DNA of 64,000 nt, from NCBI RefSeq assembly GCF_029893355.1, contig NZ_JARZAI010000013.1, positions 62,001 to 126,000 on the forward strand. Reading direction: 5' to 3'. Below the pieces are notes generated by a model. It did not search any database. It had not been told where the DNA came from and saw nothing but the letters and a program-made list of their open reading frames with translations. Of the stretch, positions 58,430 through 64,000 are shown in pieces. Source of the stretch: Kitasatospora sp. MAA4 (GTDB lineage Bacteria > Actinomycetota > Actinomycetes > Streptomycetales > Streptomycetaceae). Positions within the stretch are counted from its first letter, which is position 1; every line of letters starts with the position of its first letter. The position numbers and the translations under genes were made by a program.

Positions 58430-58928
58430 CGAATTCAATCGACTGTTCCAGACATTCGAGTCGTCGGCTTTCAAGATGGAGACGAGAGACCGTTACGACG
58501 TCGAGGGTGAGCGCGAAGAGTTCCAAGCCTTTCTCGACGGCGCGGACATGCCCGAGGACTGGGAGGACAGCCCTTGGGTACGGTCGATGACCGGAGCGGG
58601 CAAGCGCCTGCAACGAGTCCACATCCTTCGGTCCCCACTCAACGACTACCTCCGGTTCGAACTCGGCTGGGGCTACGTCGGAAACGTGAGGGCCGGCGAG
58701 GACATCCGCATCATCGACCTCGCCGACCGCGAGATCGACGGTTTGCCGGAGCACGACTTCTGGCTCTTCGACGACGCCCGGGTCTACCGCATGCACTACG
58801 GCGAGGATGACGAGTTCCTGGGGGCCGAACCACTGGGCGAGGAATCCCTGCCGAAGTACCGGGCGTACCGTGACGCGTCGTGGAAGCTGGCCGTCCCCTA
58901 CGTCGAATACTGGCAGCAGCAAGCTTGA
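58413..58928 (+). CDS. DUF6879 family protein
   Basis: A 171-residue acidic protein. Characteristic stretches are FNRLFQTFESSAFKMETRDR near residue 8, ERVHILRSPLNDYLRFELGW-like sequence (here LQRVHILRSPLNDYLRFELG) near 68, HDFWLFDDARVYRMHYGEDD near 112 and the end KLAVPYVEYWQQQA. The GTG at 58413 lies inside the end of the preceding gene and has GGAGGGG upstream. The stop overlaps the TTG of the XRE gene (TTGA), so the three genes are translationally coupled. A partner role to the XRE regulator is inferred from constant association. Confidence 0.85.
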   Translation: MLLTGDEFNRLFQTFESSAFKMETRDRYDVEGEREEFQAFLDGADMPEDWEDSPWVRSMTGAGKRLQRVHILRSPLNDYLRFELGWGYVGNVRAGEDIRIIDLADREIDGLPEHDFWLFDDARVYRMHYGEDDEFLGAEPLGEESLPKYRAYRDASWKLAVPYVEYWQQQA

Positions 58929-59752
58929 CCGAGAAGGACAATCTGGACCTGGGAAAAGCCCTGCGGGCGCTTCGGACAGCATCGGGACTGACCGGTGAAG
59001 TCGTCGCCCGTAGAGCTGTCATGTCGTCCGGCAAGCTCAGCAAGATCGAGAACGGTCGAACACTGCCGACCGTCACCGACGTCGAGCTGATATTGACCGC
59101 CCTCGGCGTCTCCGAGGACGCCAAGGCCGCGTTCCTGGCGCAGGCCAGGGCAGCGGTTACCGAAGTGACGGCCTGGCGAGTACTACGCCGCATGGGGTCG
59201 TGGAAGCATCAACAGGCGATCAAGGCCATCGAGGCGCAGACAACCGTGCTCAGGATCTTTCAGGGCCAGCTGATCCCTGGCCTGCTCCAGACGCCGGAAT
59301 ACATGTCGGCGGTCTTCTCGCTTCTCCCCGGACAATCGGTTGAGTCCAGAGCAAAGACTGTGGCTGCCCGGATAGAACGGCAGGCGATCCTCTACGAGCC
59401 TACTGGCTCCTTTCATTTCCTGATCTGCGAACATGTCCTGCGATGGCTGATCTGCGACCAACTGGTCATGGCAACGCAGCTCGATCGCCTGATCTCACTC
59501 TCGCGCCTGCCGAATGTCGCTATCGGCGTACTTCCACTGATCCGGCGTATGCCAGACTTTCCGATGACCTGTTTCAGCCTGTACGACGACCGCCTGGTGA
59601 TCGTGGAAACGTTCCACTCCGAGGTCACCACGCGAGATCCGAAGGACATCGGAACATACGTGAGAACGTTCGACCAGTTCGCATCGGTCGCCGTCTACGG
59701 TGACGAAATGCGGAGCTTGACCGAGAAGATCCGGGACCAGTTCTTGCCGTGA
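58925..59752 (+). CDS. XRE-family regulator with DUF5753 domain
   Basis: A 275-residue protein with an N-terminal Cro/C1 HTH (LGKALRALRTASGLTGEVVA; MSSGKLSKIENGRTLPTVTD near residues 8-50) and a DUF5753 ligand domain (LRIFQGQLIPGLLQTPEYMS near 113; LPNVAIGVLPLIRRMPDFPM near 197). This is the WhiJ-like regulator class of streptomycetes. The TTG at 58925 overlapping the previous stop is the only start that gives the usual N-terminus; an alternative GTG upstream would lie in the DUF6879 gene. Confidence 0.88.
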   Translation: MTEKDNLDLGKALRALRTASGLTGEVVARRAVMSSGKLSKIENGRTLPTVTDVELILTALGVSEDAKAAFLAQARAAVTEVTAWRVLRRMGSWKHQQAIKAIEAQTTVLRIFQGQLIPGLLQTPEYMSAVFSLLPGQSVESRAKTVAARIERQAILYEPTGSFHFLICEHVLRWLICDQLVMATQLDRLISLSRLPNVAIGVLPLIRRMPDFPMTCFSLYDDRLVIVETFHSEVTTRDPKDIGTYVRTFDQFASVAVYGDEMRSLTEKIRDQFLP

Positions 59753-59855
59753 CGGGAAAGCCCATGGCTTGCGGTCCCGGCTGCCTCTAGCTTGGTGGCT
59801 CACCCGGAGAAACCGAGACGTCCCGGGAGAGACCGACATCTAGAGGAGACAGCTC

Positions 59856-59897
59856 ATGGGATGGGGAACCGGCAAGGGCGGCGGCAAGCACAAGTGA
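59856..59897 (+). CDS. 13-residue micro-ORF coupled to a methyltransferase
   Basis: An ATG at 59856 with a very strong ribosome binding site (AGAGGAGA, six bases upstream) opens a 14-codon frame encoding MGWGTGKGGGKHK. Its TGA overlaps the GTG of the methyltransferase (GTGA). The Gly/Lys/Trp composition is unusual and the initiation signal is the best in this part of the window. It is either a peptide substrate or precursor, or a leader that drives coupled translation of the enzyme. Confidence 0.65.
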   Translation: MGWGTGKGGGKHK

Positions 59898-61075
59898 CGA
59901 CCATCCAGCACCAGCCGGAGCAGGCCGCCATGCGCGGCCTGCTCCAGGCCGTCAGCGACACCCTCGGCCACGCGGTGGCCCCCGAGTGGGTCGAGGCCGC
60001 GCATGCCACGCCTCGCCATCAATTCCTGCCGGAGCGGATCTGGTTGAACGACGGCAACGACACGTACATCCCCTGCGACCTCCAGGACAACCCGTCCGGG
60101 TGGTTCGCCGCCGCGTACGCCAACGCACCTGTGGTCACGCAGGTCTGTGACGGCCGGGAGCCGGAGGACGGCGAGGTGTGGCCGTCCTCCTCGGCGTCCG
60201 CGCCCTCGATCGTCCTCCAGATGCTCGAAGCCCTGGACGTCCAGGACGGCATGACGGCGCTGGAGATCGGTACGGGCACCGGGTGGAACTGCGCCCTGCT
60301 GTGCCACCATCTCGGCGACGCCAACGTGGTCAGCATCGAGGTGGATCCGGAGGTGATCGCGGGGGCCCGTACCAGTCTGGCCAACGCCGGTCGCCACCCG
60401 GAAGTCGTCTGTGCCGACGGCAGCCGGGGGTGGGAGCTCAGGGCGCCGTACGACCGCGTCCTGTTCACCTGCTCGGTGCGCCGCCTCCCGCTCCCGGTGC
60501 TCCAGCAGACCAAACCGGGCGGCGTCATCCTCACCCCCTGGGACAACCCGTGGATGACATGGGGGCTGCTCAGGCTCGCTGTCGGTGAGAACGGCACGGC
60601 GGTGGGCCGGTTCTCTCCGGACTCCGCGTTCATGACGATCCGACAGCAGCGCACCGACCTGCGGATCTTCCGGGACGTCGTATCCGAGGACCACGTTCCG
60701 GATCAGTCGGAGACGACGCTTGCGCGCCGGTGCGTGGTCGCGGGTGACGCAGGTTTCAGCGTCGGCATGCGCCTCGGCGATGTCTGGCACGCCTGGCAGG
60801 ACTCGCCCATCGAGGGCGTGCACGACCGGTTGTGGCTGGCCACCACTGATGGCACGTCCTGGGCCGCCGTGGACCACGACGGGGGCGAGGAGGACAGGTT
60901 CACCGTCTACCAGTACGGTCCGCGCCGGCTCTGGGACGAGGCCGAAGCGGCGTACGCCTGGTGGGTGGAGAACGACCGCCCAGGTCCCGCGCGGTTCGGG
61001 ATGACGGTGGTCCCCGACGGCAGCCACCGGGCGTGGCTGGACCGGCCGGCGAACGACTGGCAGTTGCGGGGGTAG
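59894..61075 (+). CDS. Protein-L-isoaspartate O-methyltransferase-like enzyme
   Basis: A 393-residue SAM-dependent methyltransferase of the PIMT type. The N-terminal lobe contains WVEAAHATPRHQFLPERIWL and PVVTQVCDGREP-like sequence; the SAM motif I is MTALEIGTGTGWNCALLCHH near residue 119. VVSIEVDPEVIAGARTSLAN follows near 142, and YDRVLFTCSVRRLPLPVLQQ, PGGVILTPWDNPWM near 190-215. A 130-residue C-terminal extension (ERRLW-type acidic region, GDVWHAWQDSPIEGVHDRLW) exceeds housekeeping PIMT of about 220 residues. Such long forms accompany ribosomally made peptides in streptomycetes. It is coupled to the micro-ORF. Confidence 0.87.
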   Translation: MTTIQHQPEQAAMRGLLQAVSDTLGHAVAPEWVEAAHATPRHQFLPERIWLNDGNDTYIPCDLQDNPSGWFAAAYANAPVVTQVCDGREPEDGEVWPSSSASAPSIVLQMLEALDVQDGMTALEIGTGTGWNCALLCHHLGDANVVSIEVDPEVIAGARTSLANAGRHPEVVCADGSRGWELRAPYDRVLFTCSVRRLPLPVLQQTKPGGVILTPWDNPWMTWGLLRLAVGENGTAVGRFSPDSAFMTIRQQRTDLRIFRDVVSEDHVPDQSETTLARRCVVAGDAGFSVGMRLGDVWHAWQDSPIEGVHDRLWLATTDGTSWAAVDHDGGEEDRFTVYQYGPRRLWDEAEAAYAWWVENDRPGPARFGMTVVPDGSHRAWLDRPANDWQLRG

Positions 61076-61126
61076 GGCGGCCACGTGACTGGTGTTCACC
61101 TGCGGGCTGCTGGGGCACCGAAGCGG

Positions 61127-61156
61127 CCGGCCCTGCCCGCCGTGAGGGCAGGCCGG
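61127..61156. terminator. Bidirectional terminator
   Basis: CCGGCCCTGCCC (61127-61138) pairs with GGGCAGGCCGG (61146-61156) with one bulged base and a 7-base loop, between the convergent methyltransferase and XRE/DUF397 genes. Confidence 0.75.
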
Positions 61157-61174
61157 ACCAGGGTGCGCACGTGC

Positions 61175-62257
61175 TCAGACGGTGCCGAACTCGTCGGTGG
61201 CGACGGCGTGGGTGAACGCGGACCAGGCGGCGGGGGTGAACGTCAGCTGGGGGCCCTGGCGGTCCTTGCTGTCGCGCACGGGAACCACGCCCTCGGGGGT
61301 GGCGAGGTTGAGGGCCACCTCAACGCACTCTCCGCCGTTGCCCTGGCTGTAACTGCTGGTCCGCCAAGCCGCCTTGCGGTTCGGGTACTGGACTGGCCCT
61401 GCTTGGCTGGTGATGGTCACGTTGCTGAGCCCTCTCATGACGCGGCGAATCAGGCGGGCGGAGTCCGGTGCGGACAGCACCTCTGACCTGAGCCGATCAT
61501 AGAACCGGGAGTACCCCATGAGGACTTCTGGATCACTGACGAAATGGCCACGGCTCAGACTCTCCGAGTAGCCCCACTGCTCTCCGCGCGGCAGGCTCAG
61601 GAGGATCACGCCACCGTCCATGCCAGTGCGCTCGCCCAGCTCGAACTGGGCGATCTGGATGACGATGTTGGGGTGCCGCTCGCCGATCGTGAGCAGGCGT
61701 TCCAGCTGATCACGCATCACCAGCCTGCCGCCAACGTGGCTACGAATCGTGCCCTCGTCGAGGATGGCCACGACCTGCGGCCCACCCGGTACGAGGAAGC
61801 GCTTCTGTCGGCTCATGCGGGCAGCGACGCTGTTGGCGATGTCCCGATCGTCGGCGTCAGGCATAGCGAACCTGAAGAGCGTTCGGGCGTAGGCCGGGGT
61901 CTGCAACAGACCGGAGATGCGCTCGACGTGGTATCCCCGGATCAGCTCCGCTTGCGCCTCCAGCCGCGCGTACAGCTTGAACCAGTCCGGGTGCACCACC
62001 TCCCGCTGCCAGTCCACGTCCTTCCACGCCCGCACCAGCGCGCCGTCCGCCAGCAGCACCTCGTCCAGCCGCTCGACGTACTCCAGGCGCGGCACCCGTT
62101 CCGCCGCCTCGAAGCGGGACAACAGCGAGGCATCGCACGGCACTTGGCGCGCCAGGGCGGCGCTCGTCCAGCCCCGGCGCTCGCGCCAGTCGCGCAGTAG
62201 CCAGCCCCAGGCCTCCGGGGTCAGCGGGGGGTGTTCGCTCGAACGCCGTGGTGCCAT
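61175..62257 (-). CDS. XRE/DUF5753 regulator fused in frame to DUF397
   Basis: A 360-residue protein. Residues 1-275 are an XRE/DUF5753 regulator (LRDWRERRGWTSAALARQVP; DASLLSRFEAAERVPRLEYV; LIRGYHVERISGLLQTPAYA near residue 105). Residues 280-360 are a DUF397 domain (AAWRTSSYSQGNGGECVEVA; PVRDSKDRQGPQLTFTPAAW). Normally these are two adjacent genes. The DUF397 unit has its own possible start, GTG at 61420, preceded by AGAGGG ten bases upstream. The region could therefore give both a fusion and a free 81-residue DUF397 protein. The start at 62257 has GAGAGGTGGGG. Confidence 0.86.
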   Translation of the reverse strand: MAPRRSSEHPPLTPEAWGWLLRDWRERRGWTSAALARQVPCDASLLSRFEAAERVPRLEYVERLDEVLLADGALVRAWKDVDWQREVVHPDWFKLYARLEAQAELIRGYHVERISGLLQTPAYARTLFRFAMPDADDRDIANSVAARMSRQKRFLVPGGPQVVAILDEGTIRSHVGGRLVMRDQLERLLTIGERHPNIVIQIAQFELGERTGMDGGVILLSLPRGEQWGYSESLSRGHFVSDPEVLMGYSRFYDRLRSEVLSAPDSARLIRRVMRGLSNVTITSQAGPVQYPNRKAAWRTSSYSQGNGGECVEVALNLATPEGVVPVRDSKDRQGPQLTFTPAAWSAFTHAVATDEFGTV

Positions 62258-62315
62258 GTCCCCACCTCTCGTCCGGATCCGTGACGCGAATCGCTGTCAC
62301 GAGATCGATCTTTTC

Positions 62316-62356
62316 AAGCTACTACGCACTGCCGATGCTTGGTAGCAGAAAGCTAC
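62316..62356. promoter_or_regulatory. Divergent promoter with AAGCTAC repeats
   Basis: AAGCTACTACG (62316-62326) and AAGCTACG (62350-62356 plus neighbours) are direct repeats, and GTAGC (62342-62346) is an inverted half. They lie between the XRE/DUF397 gene and the small-ORF operon and are candidate binding sites of the XRE protein. Confidence 0.45.
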
Positions 62357-62370
62357 GAAAGGAGCGGGTG

Positions 62371-62628
62371 ATGAACACCCCCAGCAATGATTCAAGATTG
62401 GCCGCGATCACGGCCCAGCTGCGCGAGGAGGCGCTGCGCGCCCTGGAGGACCTGCTCGCGGTCCTGCGCGCGGCCGGGATCACGCTGCCCTCGCTCGGGC
62501 TGGACACCGTGTCCGGGTTCACCGGGACGGTCCTGATCGAACTCGGGCGGGCCCGGCCCGACGTGGTGGCCGCCATCACCGCGCTGCTCCGCGACGGATT
62601 GAACGCACGTGCGCAGCAGCAGAGTTGA
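62371..62628 (+). CDS. Small hypothetical protein
   Basis: An 85-residue, mostly helical protein (LAAITAQLREEALRALEDLL; LRAAGITLPSLGLDTVSGFT; VLIELGRARPDVVAAITALL). No signal peptide; the C-terminus is amphipathic. The ATG at 62371 has a good GGAG. It is divergent from the XRE/DUF397 gene and heads a run of tiny frames. I do not recognise the family, but position suggests regulation by the XRE protein. Confidence 0.75.
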   Translation: MNTPSNDSRLAAITAQLREEALRALEDLLAVLRAAGITLPSLGLDTVSGFTGTVLIELGRARPDVVAAITALLRDGLNARAQQQS

Positions 62629-62635
62629 GCGCACC

Positions 62636-62719
62636 ATGGGCCTGGTGGAAGCGCCGGCCCCAGCCCTGTCCGCTCGGCTGGCCGAACTGCCCGATCTGCC
62701 AGGGGAGCTGAGCCGGTGA
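62636..62719 (+). CDS. Very small ORF (27 codons)
   Basis: An ATG frame 8 bases after the 85-residue gene encodes a 27-residue peptide beginning MGLVEAPAPALSARLAELPD. Its TGA overlaps the GTG of the next frame. Third-position GC is high, about three quarters, as in real genes here, but the ribosome binding site is weak. It may only serve as a translational link. Confidence 0.4.
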   Translation: MGLVEAPAPALSARLAELPDLPGELSR

Positions 62720-62880
62720 GCCGGATGACACTGCGGGTCTACCGGGTCACCGCGGCCGGGCAGCGGGTGGAGCTGCGGCCCGAGGCAGCCGTGCGCCACT
62801 CGTCGCCCTGGGAGATCCGCAACACCCTCACCTGGCCTCCCTGCGCGTGCCGCCGGTGCCACCCGACTACTGCACGGTAG
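62716..62880 (+). CDS. Small cysteine-cluster protein
   Basis: A GTG frame of 55 codons encodes a 54-residue basic protein with a C-terminal CxCxxC cluster followed by histidine (TWPPCACRRCHPTTAR). It could bind zinc or be a small regulatory or precursor peptide. GGGGAG precedes the start. It overlaps the previous tiny ORF by four bases. No similarity is recognised. Confidence 0.55.
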   Translation: MSRMTLRVYRVTAAGQRVELRPEAAVRHSSPWEIRNTLTWPPCACRRCHPTTAR

Positions 62881-63021
62881 CTGGTTGCCCGTCAGCGAGT
62901 TTGGCGGATTCCCGACCCCAGGCCATGCGCTGTTCATGTGAAGTCCGTCAGCGGCCGGATGAATGAGGACATAGTTGTTCAGCCAACTCCCCTCACCCAG
63001 CCCCTGGCGGACAGGAACCCC

Positions 63022-64000
63022 GTGGCCTCCGGCAGCTCCCTCACCCTGACCACCCCCGGCAGTCTCACCGAAGGCGAGAAGCTCTCCTTCCACTGGACCA
63101 CCGATGCCACCGACGCCAAGAACTGGGTCGGGATCTACGACGGCACCCGGCAGCCCGGTACCGGCTCCTCGCTGCTCTGGCAGTACACCCCCGGCGCCTC
63201 GGGCGACCTCACGCTCGACACCTCGGCGCTGACCGGCGGCCCGTACACCGCCTACCTGCTCGCCAAGGACGGCTACGGAATCCTGGCCCAGAGCGCGCCG
63301 TTCAGCTTCCAGCCGAAGCCCGCGGTGACCCCGCCGCACAGTGCGGTGGACGCGCTGACCAGCACGCAGGTCGCCCCCGGCGGCGCGGTCAGCGTCAAGC
63401 TCGGCGGCCTGTGGTCGCGGCCGGCCGGCAACCCGGCGGGCAGCGCGACGTTCCGCCGGGTCGGCGCGAGCTCCTGGCTGAACGTGGCCGCCGACGGGAC
63501 CGTCACCGGCACCGCGCCCAGCTCGCCGCTCTCGCGGCCGGCCGTGCTCACCGTCGCCGTCAAGGACAGCACGGGCGCCACGGACACCGTCACCGTGCAG
63601 GTCCCGGTCGTCGACCCGAAGGCCCAGGCCAAGCAGACGCTCAAGGTGGCCAGTTGGAACCTCTGGGACGCCGGCACGCACAGCACCGACGCCCTGGAGA
63701 AGCAGCTGCGGGTGATCCTGGTCGAGGGCCTGGACGTGCTCGCGCTCCAGGAGACCGCCGGCACCAACGCCACGCTGCTCGCCGACGCACTCGGCTGGTA
63801 CGCCTACCAGAGCCCGGGCAGCGTAGGCCTGTTGAGCCGCTACCCGCTCACCGCCGTCACCCCGGTGACCGCCGCGCTGCCCGCCGCCGGCGCCACCGTG
63901 CAGCTGCCGGGCGGCCGCAGCGTCCGCGTCTGGGCCGCGCACCTGGACGAGAACTCCTATGGCCCGTACGCCTTCCAGGACGGTCAGAGTGCCGCCCAGG
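63022..64000 (+). CDS. Endonuclease/exonuclease/phosphatase family protein (5' part)
   Basis: The gene runs off the window after 326 codons. Residues 1-95 form a beta-sandwich (SLTEGEKLSFHWTTD; NWVGIYDGTRQPGTG), followed by an Ig-like region, then an EEP nuclease/phosphodiesterase domain. The latter has LKVASWNLWDAGTH near residue 211 (metal-binding Asn), VLALQETAG near 240 (metal-binding Glu) and VRVWAAHLDEN near 305. The GTG at 63022 has AGGAAC six bases upstream and is preferred; the frame is also open to ATG 62959. No signal peptide is seen with any start. Secreted nucleases or phospholipid phosphatases share this architecture. Confidence 0.8.
   Translation, partial: MASGSSLTLTTPGSLTEGEKLSFHWTTDATDAKNWVGIYDGTRQPGTGSSLLWQYTPGASGDLTLDTSALTGGPYTAYLLAKDGYGILAQSAPFSFQPKPAVTPPHSAVDALTSTQVAPGGAVSVKLGGLWSRPAGNPAGSATFRRVGASSWLNVAADGTVTGTAPSSPLSRPAVLTVAVKDSTGATDTVTVQVPVVDPKAQAKQTLKVASWNLWDAGTHSTDALEKQLRVILVEGLDVLALQETAGTNATLLADALGWYAYQSPGSVGLLSRYPLTAVTPVTAALPAAGATVQLPGGRSVRVWAAHLDENSYGPYAFQDGQSAAQ

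Overview
The window is a very GC-rich actinobacterial chromosome segment with near-universal G/C third codon positions, frequent GTG and TTG starts and stop-start overlaps. A eukaryotic-type glutamine synthetase II, a leucyl/alanyl-rich sortase-anchored SCO1860-like protein and XRE/DUF5753 plus DUF397 pairs point to Streptomycetaceae (Streptomyces, Kitasatospora or a relative). I see no rRNA, tRNA, CRISPR array, integrase or prophage. At most there are short structured remnants.

Region 1 (1-13.4 kb) is central metabolism. It holds a glutamine-synthetase-family enzyme, then a complete ethylmalonyl-CoA pathway cluster: fused double 3-hydroxybutyryl-CoA dehydrogenase, TetR regulator, crotonyl-CoA carboxylase/reductase, B12-dependent ethylmalonyl-CoA mutase, a malyl-CoA lyase type enzyme, a MaoC mesaconyl-CoA hydratase and a methylsuccinyl-CoA dehydrogenase. 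The psd-pssA pair for phosphatidylethanolamine synthesis follows. Region 2 (13.5-31.3 kb) has three minus-strand genes and then a cobalamin riboswitch heading a cobD-cobQ-chelatase-cobO-cobB operon. The cobE/CbiG-CobC fusion follows, interrupted by an SDR/MarR pair with a perfect palindromic operator. Next are a MerR/DUF4188 pair, glnII with a four-box GlnR site, and the sortase-anchored protein.

Region 3 (31.4-46.6 kb) is the most interesting. A single 526-residue protein joins a gamma-butyrobetaine-hydroxylase-like Fe/2-oxoglutarate dioxygenase (TmpA/PhnY role) to a PhnZ/TmpB-type HD-domain C-P-cleaving oxygenase. It is accompanied by a GntR/UTRA regulator and an ABC importer of the 2-aminoethylphosphonate class. 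Three copies of the 18-bp palindrome AAGTTG-N6-CAACTT lie in front of an EamA transporter, the fused enzyme, and the regulator/importer divergent region. This looks like a compact organophosphonate catabolism regulon that would release phosphate plus glycine or glycine betaine.

Region 4 (46.6-64 kb) is accessory. It contains HAD and GNAT enzymes, a secreted cysteine peptidase beside a membrane-anchored secreted protein, and a serine hydrolase. It also has a quinone oxidoreductase/TetR pair and a DUF4241/lipoprotein pair. A zone of gene decay includes a damaged epimerase and a broken GbsR/MarR-like regulator. An intact DUF4097/hydrolase operon and two XRE/DUF5753 loci follow. One XRE locus precedes a 13-residue micro-ORF translationally coupled to a protein-isoaspartate-methyltransferase-like enzyme. 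The other is fused in frame to DUF397 and faces a run of very small ORFs. The window ends inside an exonuclease/endonuclease/phosphatase-family gene.
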